From assembly GCF_030818895.1 (NCBI RefSeq), contig NZ_JAUTBA010000001.1, positions 558,001 to 622,000 of the forward strand: DNA of 64,000 bases. Reading direction: 5' to 3'. Positions 18,277 through 26,499 of this stretch are shown here, piece after piece (position 1 is the stretch's first letter; each line of letters begins with the position of its first letter). The notes beneath the pieces are model-generated. The model was not told where the DNA came from and did no database searches. It saw only the letters and a program-made list of their open reading frames with translations. Source of the stretch: Sphingobacterium zeae. GTDB taxonomy: Bacteria; Bacteroidota; Bacteroidia; Sphingobacteriales; Sphingobacteriaceae. The translations under genes were made by a program, and so were the position numbers.

Positions 18277-19314
18277 TTATTGAATTTGATGTTGTTTTTT
18301 CCACTTTGGATAATCTTTTTGTATAAGTTTTTCGGGCCAATTTCCAAACCATGCATATCCATTTCTGCGTTCTTCAGATACTTCATCGAAACGGTATTTG
18401 ACCGTGTTATCTCGATCACCAAAAAGTGGACGGTTGTCCTTTAGATGATAAAATCTGGCCCATATCGTGGACGAACTATCAGCAATAAGTTTACGTTCAC
18501 TCTTGCCCGTCAACGTATTTTTAACGTGATCAAAACGGTAACCTTCGATATCATTTCGTTGAAACCAATTTATGGCCTGTTCAATGGCCTGTTGAATCTC
18601 GGGCGTTACAGGCTGTAGCATTAAAAAACGGACGATAGCAACCGATTCACTGGTACTCAATGAAGGCGGTTCGAATTTTCGGGCTTGGGCAGGTATTAAT
18701 GTTTGCTCATCGTATTGAGCAGCCCATATAGTCCGCTCTCCCTCTTGGATGACCTGAGTTTTTAGAATACAAGCTATGCCCTTCGCTAAGGCGTGTTGAG
18801 CTTTGGATACAAAAGCAAGATTAACAGCGTCAAAACCAGGCCGCTTATTGGCCACATGGTATAGAACGGTCAATGCATTGATCATCGCATTATCGTTATA
18901 GGTAATCTCAGCTCGATAAAGCGATTTATTGGGATAATACTGTGGGAACCCGCCGTTGTCATATTGAGCTGATAGGAGATATGAAATGCCTTTTTCGGCA
19001 GCCTTCAGGTAAATGTCATTGTTTGTCTCCTTAAAAGCGTTTATTAACCCATTTATTTCCCGGGTTGTCGCACCATTGTCAAGCGTGGCATGATTAATAT
19101 CCGTCTTTTTGATCTCTTGCAGTAGCTCTTTTGTAAGTGGAAGCTTATAGTCGACGACACTTTTGTCGGCCAACTGCTTAGGCCAGGCACCATTTGTTAG
19201 CTGATATACAAGCATCTTCTCTGCAAGTGAATCTTTGGCAGCCAGGGCTTGTGCAACGCATGGTCTACCCAGTAAGAAAGCCGCGATGAAACTTACAATA
19301 GCGATTTTTTTCAT
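18277..19314 (-). CDS. pelA: Pectate lyase, PL10 family
   Basis: Secreted lyase that cleaves de-esterified polygalacturonate by beta-elimination. The 345-residue protein has a signal peptide (about 1-21, ending CVAQA) and an alpha-helical toroid fold. PL10 blocks are visible: QLTNGAWPKQ, ATLDNGATTREINGLI, GGFPQYYPN, ITYNDNAMINAL, and IWAAQYDEQTLIPAQARKFE, which carries the conserved arginine. It lies 5 bp from the GH105 gene upstream and 16 bp from uxaB downstream. Its unsaturated products are substrates for the GH105 enzyme encoded just upstream. Confidence 0.95.
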   Translation of the reverse strand: MKKIAIVSFIAAFLLGRPCVAQALAAKDSLAEKMLVYQLTNGAWPKQLADKSVVDYKLPLTKELLQEIKKTDINHATLDNGATTREINGLINAFKETNNDIYLKAAEKGISYLLSAQYDNGGFPQYYPNKSLYRAEITYNDNAMINALTVLYHVANKRPGFDAVNLAFVSKAQHALAKGIACILKTQVIQEGERTIWAAQYDEQTLIPAQARKFEPPSLSTSESVAIVRFLMLQPVTPEIQQAIEQAINWFQRNDIEGYRFDHVKNTLTGKSERKLIADSSSTIWARFYHLKDNRPLFGDRDNTVKYRFDEVSEERRNGYAWFGNWPEKLIQKDYPKWKKQHQIQ

Positions 19315-19319
19315 AGTCC

Positions 19320-21236
19320 TTAGTTATTGACCTGTTTAAATAACCATTGCACTAAATCATTGGCAGCAGTAAAATTTTCGTATTCTTTCGGCAACTTTCG
19401 CCCGTCTGTATACTCATTATACAACCAGGGATCTCCGATGGCAAATACCGTTCCTTTTCCATATTTTGCTGTAGCAATGATCGTGTCACCATGGTCTTGA
19501 ATCAATGCCTGAGCGGGAGCTTTTACCTGTAATGTTGAAATTTCCTTGATATATATTTTGGATGTATTTGGAAATACGATATTACCTTTCGGGATAGGTA
19601 TTGCGCCTGTTTGAAATTCATTTCCTTTTACGCGATTACGGCTATCTTCATTGAATGTAATGCCGAACTTTTGCGCTAGCATATTGAATTTCTTAATCTC
19701 GCAGTTACCGCTATCATTTAAGAAGAGAACAAGTACACCTCCCTTGTTCACCCATTGAGCAATCTGCTGTGCATGGGTTTCGTTCATAAAATGTGGCTGT
19801 TTGGTTTCTTTCTCTGTGTCAGGATCCACAATAATGTAAACATTGGATTTCAAGAGATTTTTTAATGTAGGTGCTGACTTTAAAGTGTTTAACTTCCCTC
19901 CATTTTTTTCAAATGTCCTACCCAATAAGGAAAACCCGTTGTTGTCTTCACCATCCCAAAGGTAGTGATAGGGTTTAAGCTCACCTGATGCCGTCTTTTT
20001 ATATTCATTGTTGAAATAATTATCCAGTGTGACGACATGTTGTTTTTTGCCTTTCTTTTCCTGAGCAAATTCAACTTCTGATGCGGCAAGGATAAAGGCA
20101 CCAATACCTTTTGGGTCGTTAGTAACAACGGGTTCACTCATGTAATATGCAAAACTACCGTCGCGATATTTTTTTCCGCCTAAACCAGAAACCTGCACCG
20201 TTTTGTTGAGGTCTACGCGGTTATCTCCAGCAACGCTAATAAATTCCTTTACGATCCCTTGATAGCCCCGATCCAAATATTTCTGAAACGATGCTTGAAT
20301 ATACCCCTTACGTAATGATTTCGCTAATCCAAATACGAACATACTGGAAGCTGAAGACTCTAAATAATTTCCCTTTCTCGTTCCCAAATCCACAATATCG
20401 TACCAAACTCCAGTTTTGGTGTCCTGGTATTTAACAACGGCCGATAAGGTTCGATCTAAGATTGCGATCAGTTCCTGTCTGCGCGGGTGATCTTCCGGAA
20501 AATAATCCAACACGTCTACCAAAGCCATTACATACCAGCCCATACCGCGGGCCCAAAAATGTGGTGATAGACCCGTTTTTGGATCGGACCAGCGTTCCTT
20601 TTTTGATTCGTCCCAACCATGATACAAAAGCCCAGTTTTTGGATCACGGGCATTTTTTTCCATGTAAACAAATTGGTTTGCGATATCATCAAAAGCGGAT
20701 GGAATATTCATAAGGCTAGCGTATTCAGCATAGAAAGGCTGGGCCATGTAAAGGCCATCCAACCACATCTGATAAGGATAAATCTTCTTATGCCAAAAAC
20801 CGCCCTCATGAGTACGAGGATGTTTTTGAAGTTGTGCATATAACCGATGGCATGCCTGAAGGTATTTTTCTTTGCCTGTTACTTTATATAGCATTAATAG
20901 GGTTGTACCGTTTTTGATATTGTCAATATTGAAGTCTTCGACATCATAATTTTTAATAGAATCAGGTATACTCAGGTAAGCATCCATGCGGGATTGCATA
21001 TAGTTAAAATAATCTGCATCTCCTGTATTGCGCCATACCGCTGTTAAGCCTTCAAAAATAACGCCCATATCGTAAGACCATTTTGGAAATTTACCCGCCT
21101 TATCAAATAAAGAATCTGGATAAAGTTTTTCAAGTACTGTGTTGGCCATTTGTTCAGAAAGAGGTTTCTGTTGTCCAAACCCAGCGAATGGAATAAACAT
21201 CGGCAGGACTAAAAAAAATAAAAATAACTTTCTCAT
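19320..21236 (-). CDS. GH105 unsaturated rhamnogalacturonyl/galacturonyl hydrolase with C-terminal DUF4350-like domain
   Basis: Hydrolyses the unsaturated end sugar left by pectin lyases. ATG at 21236 (MRKLFLFFLVLPMF) begins a signal peptide ending near FGQQK; a GTG one codon upstream is less likely. Residues about 25-380 form the GH88/GH105 alpha/alpha barrel, with MWLDGLYMAQPFYAEY holding the expected catalytic Asp, LLYHGWDESK, and HFWARGMGWYVMALVDVL. Residues about 395-638 form a second domain like DUF4350/glutamine-amidotransferase folds (VAQWVNKGGVLVLF-type region, KYGKGTVFAIGDPWLYNEY). The 638-residue length is well above that of simple GH105 enzymes (about 370). Confidence 0.93.
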   Translation of the reverse strand: MRKLFLFFLVLPMFIPFAGFGQQKPLSEQMANTVLEKLYPDSLFDKAGKFPKWSYDMGVIFEGLTAVWRNTGDADYFNYMQSRMDAYLSIPDSIKNYDVEDFNIDNIKNGTTLLMLYKVTGKEKYLQACHRLYAQLQKHPRTHEGGFWHKKIYPYQMWLDGLYMAQPFYAEYASLMNIPSAFDDIANQFVYMEKNARDPKTGLLYHGWDESKKERWSDPKTGLSPHFWARGMGWYVMALVDVLDYFPEDHPRRQELIAILDRTLSAVVKYQDTKTGVWYDIVDLGTRKGNYLESSASSMFVFGLAKSLRKGYIQASFQKYLDRGYQGIVKEFISVAGDNRVDLNKTVQVSGLGGKKYRDGSFAYYMSEPVVTNDPKGIGAFILAASEVEFAQEKKGKKQHVVTLDNYFNNEYKKTASGELKPYHYLWDGEDNNGFSLLGRTFEKNGGKLNTLKSAPTLKNLLKSNVYIIVDPDTEKETKQPHFMNETHAQQIAQWVNKGGVLVLFLNDSGNCEIKKFNMLAQKFGITFNEDSRNRVKGNEFQTGAIPIPKGNIVFPNTSKIYIKEISTLQVKAPAQALIQDHGDTIIATAKYGKGTVFAIGDPWLYNEYTDGRKLPKEYENFTAANDLVQWLFKQVNN

Positions 21237-21243
21237 CACGTTC

Positions 21244-22914
21244 CTAATTTTTAATTGTTAAGGATTTGTCTGTACTTCCTGCAATAAATTGACTGACAAC
21301 TTTAGCCGAGGAAGTATTGGATTTTGTTAATCGTATATTATCACTTTTATCGCCAGCTACTTGGACATACACCTCAGGAGCATCCAGCGCTTGGATATTG
21401 TCCAAATGTATGTCGCTGCTGTTTTCAATAGTAATGAGAGGATTACTTTGCTGTGTTTTTAATACAATATTTTTAAGATTGATTTGCGAAGCTTCAATGA
21501 TTTCAATTCCTTTATTTGCCTGCAATGTTGCATGCTCAATCCAGATGTTCTGAATGTGCATTTCAGGAAGACCTCGGAAGAAAATGCCTTTTGAAGCTCC
21601 CTTAGCTACAATATTTTTGATATAGAAATTCTTGAACTGTGGTGTCTCTTCTGTGACTGGAATGTTGACTGATTTTATCGCCGGTCTCTTTTCTCCAGCA
21701 AGCGGTACTGGATCTACAGCAGCATAATACATATCGAATAAAATCGCTTCACCAGGGATATCAACCATATTGATGTTATTGATAAATATATTTTCAACAA
21801 TTCCACCTCTGCCCCTTGTTGTTTTGAAACGAAGTCCAATGTCAGTACCAATAAATGAACAGTCTTCAACCCATATATTGCGTGCTCCGCCACTCATCTC
21901 ACTGCCAATCACAAAGCCGCCATGAGCGTGATAAACAACACTGTTGCGGATAATGACATTTTCTGTTGGTTTACCTCGTTCTCGCCCCGCCTTATCGCGG
22001 CCGGACTTAATACAAATGCCGTCATCACCAACATCGAAAGTGCAATCTTCAATGAGGACGTTCTTACAAGATTCAACGTCTACACCATCCCCATTCTGGC
22101 CATACCACGGGTTGCGGACAGATACTTTACGTAAGGTAAGGTCATCACATAAAAGCGGATGTATATTCCAGGCTGGCGAGTTTTGGATTGTAACCCCTTC
22201 TATTAATACTTTTTTACAATTTGTAAATACCAAAAGATTGGGGCGTAAAAAATCTTTAACATCTTTGAAGTCTTCGGCGGTCGTACCCGGACGGATTACG
22301 CCCGCCTTCTTTTGTTTTGAACCTCTAAGAGAACTTTCCGATGGGTACCATATTGCGGCATCGCTATCGACTGTACCGCCAGATGCTACAAGGTTTTTCC
22401 ATTGAGAGCTTGTGAGTTTGCTTTTTTTGACCATCCGCCAGGCATCACCGCTTCCATCAATAATACCATCACCAGTAATAGCAATATTGCTTAGATTTTT
22501 ACCCGATATTGGGTTTTGATTCCGCCATGCTGGCTCTCCTTCCCAATTTGATTCAACAAGTTTGTACTGATCAAAATCCTTGGTAAATAGCAGGACTGCA
22601 TCTCGTTTAAGGTGTAGATTTACATTACTCTGCATCTCAATAGGGCCTGTTAGCCAAATCCCTGCAGGGATCAATACCACGCCCCCACCACGCTCACTAC
22701 ATGTGCGTATGGTTTGGTTAATAGTCGCCGTATTCAGAAATTGACCATTTCCTTTGGCTCCATAATTACTAATATTTAAAGTGTCTTTTTTAAATTCGAC
22801 CTGCTGTATAATTGGACGAGCCGGTTCTTGCGACATGCCAATCTGTGGCAGCATAAGAAACAAACCGAGTGCGAATTGTAATGTACGGGAATAGTACCTT
22901 TTAAACGGAGTCAT
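21244..22914 (-). CDS. GH28 polygalacturonase
   Basis: Hydrolyses alpha-1,4-galacturonosyl bonds of homogalacturonan, probably in an exo manner. The start at 22914 (MTPFKRYYSRTLQFALGLFL) gives a signal peptide ending near GMSQ; an upstream in-frame start at 23016 would overlap the pectinesterase gene and hide the signal. The 556-residue beta-helix protein shows all GH28 motifs: NISNYGAKGNG near the N-terminus, NGDGVDVESC (NxD), VGDDGICIKSG (DD), AHGGFVIGSEMSGG (His) and RFKTTRGRGG (RxK). It lies 7 bp upstream of the GH105 gene and 88 bp after the pectinesterase gene. Confidence 0.95.
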   Translation of the reverse strand: MTPFKRYYSRTLQFALGLFLMLPQIGMSQEPARPIIQQVEFKKDTLNISNYGAKGNGQFLNTATINQTIRTCSERGGGVVLIPAGIWLTGPIEMQSNVNLHLKRDAVLLFTKDFDQYKLVESNWEGEPAWRNQNPISGKNLSNIAITGDGIIDGSGDAWRMVKKSKLTSSQWKNLVASGGTVDSDAAIWYPSESSLRGSKQKKAGVIRPGTTAEDFKDVKDFLRPNLLVFTNCKKVLIEGVTIQNSPAWNIHPLLCDDLTLRKVSVRNPWYGQNGDGVDVESCKNVLIEDCTFDVGDDGICIKSGRDKAGRERGKPTENVIIRNSVVYHAHGGFVIGSEMSGGARNIWVEDCSFIGTDIGLRFKTTRGRGGIVENIFINNINMVDIPGEAILFDMYYAAVDPVPLAGEKRPAIKSVNIPVTEETPQFKNFYIKNIVAKGASKGIFFRGLPEMHIQNIWIEHATLQANKGIEIIEASQINLKNIVLKTQQSNPLITIENSSDIHLDNIQALDAPEVYVQVAGDKSDNIRLTKSNTSSAKVVSQFIAGSTDKSLTIKN

Positions 22915-23002
22915 TTTTTTACATTTTGGTTTAAAAACGGTTATTTGCAAAAGCAATTGTACATTCTTTGTTCGTAACTTAGATGAAAAACTTATGCAAT
23001 CG

Positions 23003-23983
23003 TTACCGGGCATCACTTACGCTATCGAATGAGAGATTTGGCGTCCAATCCTTGAAAATATGCGGAATAGTAATGTTTTTTACTTCTCTATCCGTTAGGA
23101 TATGACTCCATTTGACACGACTTTGTGACATGGAACCCGCTCCTTTACTGTTATATTCTGCAAAATACGCTGTCTTTTCGTTCGATTCCTTTCCCCAGTT
23201 GTGCCAGCCTTTGCTTTCTATAAATTCTGGTAGATTACAATTCATGAAAATTACTTTGGCATAAGGCCGCCAGGGCCGACCTAAGTAGAAACTATTTGTG
23301 TCTTTATTTCCTGTTACCTTGCAGTTGTTAAAAATATAGCCAAAGTCTGCTTGCTCTGGAGTTGCGGCGGCGGTAATATATCCGCTGTTTTTGCAATGGA
23401 GTTCGCAGTCCTCGAACCAAGCTGTGGACGCGCCGAAGATAAAATCCACCGTTCCTTCGATATAGCATTGAAAATAAAACTGCCTCGCACCTTTCCCATA
23501 GGTATACAAGGTGTCTTGAAAACCTAAAAAGCGACAATGGAGAAACAAGTTGCGATCGCCTGCTATCCAGGCTGCAACAGCCTGCCCCACGGGGCCAGAT
23601 ACGTTCTCAAAAGAGAGGTTTATAGCTGTAAAGTCATCGCCATAACAATAGAATGTTGCAGAGCCAGAGGTACCCATTTCTTCGCCAAAACGATTTTTCT
23701 TTTGTGCGTAATCATCGTAACTGATAACCGTTCGAAATTTATCTTCACCAATCAAGGTGACAAACTGCTTACTTCCCGGCACAATGATTTTTTCGCGATA
23801 GGTTCCATTTTTGATAAATATTTTAGTCTCCTTTTTTCGAAAATCAGGAACAGCATTGACGGCGTCTTGAACCGTAGTGAAATCTCCAGTACCATCCGCC
23901 GCCACGGTAAAGTCATAACGCTTTATGTCCACAGCAAAAAGAAAAAAAGGGATTAAAAAAAGAGAAAGTATAGTTGCTCGCAT
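23003..23983 (-). CDS. Pectinesterase (pectin methylesterase), CE8
   Basis: Secreted enzyme that removes methyl groups from homogalacturonan so that PL10 and GH28 enzymes can act. The 326-residue protein has a signal peptide (MRATILSLFLIPFFLFA) and a right-handed beta-helix with all catalytic motifs: the Gln in PVGQAVAAWIAG, FLGFQDTLY, the nucleophile region TVDFIFGAS, and LGRPWRPYAKV. It is the first gene of the minus-strand operon; a LacI-type operator lies 75 bp upstream of its start at 24058-24083. Confidence 0.96.
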   Translation of the reverse strand: MRATILSLFLIPFFLFAVDIKRYDFTVAADGTGDFTTVQDAVNAVPDFRKKETKIFIKNGTYREKIIVPGSKQFVTLIGEDKFRTVISYDDYAQKKNRFGEEMGTSGSATFYCYGDDFTAINLSFENVSGPVGQAVAAWIAGDRNLFLHCRFLGFQDTLYTYGKGARQFYFQCYIEGTVDFIFGASTAWFEDCELHCKNSGYITAAATPEQADFGYIFNNCKVTGNKDTNSFYLGRPWRPYAKVIFMNCNLPEFIESKGWHNWGKESNEKTAYFAEYNSKGAGSMSQSRVKWSHILTDREVKNITIPHIFKDWTPNLSFDSVSDAR

Positions 23984-24057
23984 TCCAGATTGTTTAATTG
24001 GTGAATGAAATTACCAATATTAAAGCCTTCGTTAAAGAAAATCCCTCAAAATAAATG

Positions 24058-24083
24058 CGCAAACGTTATCGGTCACGTTTGCG
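24058..24083. promoter_or_regulatory. Second LacI-type operator, upstream of the pectin operon
   Basis: An imperfect palindrome with exact 9-bp arms CGCAAACGT (24058-24066) and ACGTTTGCG (24075-24083) around an 8-bp centre. Its 24-base core (24059-24082) matches the core of the 985-1014 palindrome at 20 positions with the same spacing. It stands between the pectinesterase start and the murF promoter, so it could control the pectin operon. Binding by the LacI-type protein at 1-924 is inferred. Confidence 0.72.
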
Positions 24084-24126
24084 GAAAGGTGTTAGCTGCT
24101 AAATTGTTTAGACGAAGGATAATTGT

Positions 24127-24160
24127 ATTGCATATAAAAAGCAATTTCTCTAAGTTTGTT
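24127..24160 (+). promoter_or_regulatory. murF promoter, copy A of the shared 32-bp element
   Basis: TTG at 24128-24130 and TAAGTTTG at 24151-24158 are separated by 20 bases, matching the Bacteroidota housekeeping promoter (TTG-N20-TAnnTTTG). The spacer itself is nearly identical to those at 28922-28955 and 54868-54901 and contains the inverted repeat ATTGC-N9-GCAAT. The murF ATG lies 19 bases after the last G. Confidence 0.85.
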
Positions 24161-24176
24161 CAACAAATTGCTCAAC

Positions 24177-25478
24177 ATGGATATCCAATCACTCTATCAG
24201 ATTTATAAACAGTATCCGAATATTACAACAGATACACGTAAAATTGGAAAAGATAGTATCTTTTTCGCTTTAAAAGGGGCTAATTTCAATGGCAATACGT
24301 TCGCCGAAAATGCGATTGAAATGGGCGCTAAATATGTTGTTATTGACGAAGATATTTACCAAAAAGATGAAAGGTATATTCTTGTTGATGATGTGCTTAG
24401 CACATTACAGCAGCTCGCGAATTATCACCGGCATCAATTGCATATTCCCATTATTGGCGTGACTGGTACGAATGGAAAAACAACAACCAAAGAGCTGTTA
24501 TATGCAGTGGTTTCACAAAAGTTCAAGGCATATGCAACGAAAGGAAATTTAAATAATCACATTGGAGTTCCGTTAACTTTATTAGCAATAGACGATTCGA
24601 TCGAACTGGCAATCATAGAAATGGGAGCAAATCATTTAAAAGAAATTGCTTTTTTATGTGGTATTGCCGAACCGACACATGGTTTGATTTCTAACGTTGG
24701 TAAAGCACATCTTGAGGGGTTTGGATCTTTTGAAGGTGTAAAGACAACCAAAGGCGAACTCTACGACTGGTTGCAGGATCATCAAGGTGTATTATTTTTG
24801 CAGGCGGACAATCCACATCTCAAGGAAATGGCTGCCGCCCGCCAGATAACCGATATTGTTACTTATGGTTTTTCGGAAAATAATCAGGTCATAGGGAAGC
24901 TTCTGAAAGCAAATCCTCTGTTGCAAATTGAATGGCAAAAGAAGGGTATGACCGACTCTTATGTAGTAAATACCCAATTAACAGGATCTTATAATACCGA
25001 AAATTTTCTAGCTGCTATTGCCGTAGGGCTGCATTTTGACATTTCTGCTGAAGCGATCAATCGGGGGATTGAAGGGTACACCCCAACGAACAATCGTTCT
25101 CAGGTGATGAAAACAGCACACAATACACTGATCTGCGATTATTATAATGCAAATGCAACGAGCATGTCCGCTGCACTAGATAATATCCGTATTATTGATG
25201 CAGCTAAGAAAGCAATTGTATTGGGAGATATGTTCGAATTGGGAGAAGAATCTTTTGAAGAGCATAAAAAAATTGTCGAAAACGTAAGATCTATCCCCGC
25301 TGATCGCAAGATCTTTGTTGGAAAAGAGTTTTTTGTGCATCGATACGAGGGGGGAGAGTTTTATGAAACTACTGCCGAAGCAAAACAAGCCATCCGTGAC
25401 ACGCCAGTAATGAACAGCACGGTTTTACTGAAAGCCTCAAGGGGCATGGCTTTTGAAAATTTAGTCGAATTATTGTAA
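24177..25478 (+). CDS. murF: UDP-N-acetylmuramoyl-tripeptide--D-alanyl-D-alanine ligase
   Basis: Adds D-Ala-D-Ala to UDP-MurNAc-tripeptide, the last cytoplasmic step of peptidoglycan precursor synthesis. I chose the ATG at 24177 (MDIQSLYQIYKQYP): the earlier in-frame ATG at 24156 falls inside the promoter -7 element. The 433-residue Mur ligase has the N-terminal domain with TDTRKIGKDSIFFALKG, the ATP loop GVTGTNGKTTTKELL near residue 100, NHIGVPLTLL, AIIEMGANHLKEI, and the C-terminal domain with ILGDMFELGEES-type sequence. It is divergent from the pectin operon and seems to be transcribed alone. Confidence 0.97.
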   Translation: MDIQSLYQIYKQYPNITTDTRKIGKDSIFFALKGANFNGNTFAENAIEMGAKYVVIDEDIYQKDERYILVDDVLSTLQQLANYHRHQLHIPIIGVTGTNGKTTTKELLYAVVSQKFKAYATKGNLNNHIGVPLTLLAIDDSIELAIIEMGANHLKEIAFLCGIAEPTHGLISNVGKAHLEGFGSFEGVKTTKGELYDWLQDHQGVLFLQADNPHLKEMAAARQITDIVTYGFSENNQVIGKLLKANPLLQIEWQKKGMTDSYVVNTQLTGSYNTENFLAAIAVGLHFDISAEAINRGIEGYTPTNNRSQVMKTAHNTLICDYYNANATSMSAALDNIRIIDAAKKAIVLGDMFELGEESFEEHKKIVENVRSIPADRKIFVGKEFFVHRYEGGEFYETTAEAKQAIRDTPVMNSTVLLKASRGMAFENLVELL

Positions 25479-25702
25479 GCTTACCTCACGTAAGATAGCA
25501 GCTGGATGGTACACCAGTGTCTTGCCCGTGCAAATGGGGATCATGCTAACTAAAATTAATAAAGCGACACGCGACATATTCTTGGGCCCACCGATTCCAG
25601 CAAAGCAATTTGGAAATAAATAGTTTTGTCATGTCAGGATTAAATAATGATCAAAATGAGCAAATTTCTTCGGCGGAGAAATGATGCTCATTCGGAAAAA
25701 TG

Positions 25703-25710
25703 TACCTTTG
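25703..25710 (+). promoter_or_regulatory. Putative -7 element of truA
   Basis: TACCTTTG fits TAnnTTTG and ends 9 bases before the truA ATG at 25720, which would give a very short leader. No clear TTG is present at the usual -33 distance, so the call is moderate. Confidence 0.5.
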
Positions 25711-25719
25711 TGGCTTATA

Positions 25720-26475
25720 ATGAATAAAAAACGATTTTTTTTAGAAATAGCCTATTTTGGGCAGGCTTATCATGGTTGGCAGATTCAGAATAATGCAATT
25801 TCAGTGCAAGAAGTACTGAATAATGCGCTTGAAATCCTATTGCGGGAACCTATCGAAACAACCGGTGCTGGCCGCACAGATACCGGTGTTCATGCCAAAC
25901 AATTGTATGCACATTTTGATGCTGTTCCTGTGGGCATTTTGCAAAAAGCAGATCGATTTATTCATTCACTCAATGCCCTATTGCCTTTTGATGTGGCAGT
26001 AAAGCGCTTGATTGACGTGGGGCCTGAAGCGCATGCACGTTTTGATGCGACACAAAGATCATATGAATACCACCTTCATTTTCATAAAGATCCTTTCTTA
26101 TATCCCTATTCATGTTTTATGCGCGATCGCCCAGATGTAGAAAAGATGAATGAAGCGGCACAATTCTTATTAGGTAAGCAAGATTTCGAATGCTTTAGTA
26201 AGTCTCATACGCAGGTGTTTACAAATATTTGCGATATTCGTAGAGCAGAGTGGGTATGGCATAATGAGCAACAATTGGTTTTTCACATTTCAGCAGATCG
26301 TTTTTTGCGTAATATGGTGCGTGCTATTGTGGGCACATCGTTAGAAATCGGATTAAAGGGGAAGCCAATTTCGTTTATGCAAGAGGTAATTCAGAGCAAG
26401 AACCGAGGTAAAGCTGGCGTTTCCGTGCCGGCACATGGCTTGTATTTAACAGAAGTAGCATATCCTTATTTATAG
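25720..26475 (+). CDS. truA: tRNA pseudouridine(38-40) synthase
   Basis: Converts uridines 38-40 of tRNA anticodon arms to pseudouridine. ATG at 25720 (MNKKRFFLEIAYFGQAYHGWQ) matches the family N-terminus; longer in-frame starts (25681) would lie upstream of the likely -7 element. The 251-residue protein carries catalytic Asp in GAGRTDTGVHA, ARFDATQRSYEYHLH, and FLRNMVRAIVGTSLEIG. The ABC transporter gene starts 24 bp downstream, so the two may be co-transcribed. Confidence 0.96.
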   Translation: MNKKRFFLEIAYFGQAYHGWQIQNNAISVQEVLNNALEILLREPIETTGAGRTDTGVHAKQLYAHFDAVPVGILQKADRFIHSLNALLPFDVAVKRLIDVGPEAHARFDATQRSYEYHLHFHKDPFLYPYSCFMRDRPDVEKMNEAAQFLLGKQDFECFSKSHTQVFTNICDIRRAEWVWHNEQQLVFHISADRFLRNMVRAIVGTSLEIGLKGKPISFMQEVIQSKNRGKAGVSVPAHGLYLTEVAYPYL

Positions 26476-26499
26476 TATTTAATACATATAGAATTTAAC

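Noticed and set aside
25470..25577. A 35-codon minus-strand frame starting MSRVALLILVSMIPICTG, which looks like a small secreted peptide
   Set aside because: It overlaps the end of murF and has no promoter or family support; chance is sufficient as an explanation.
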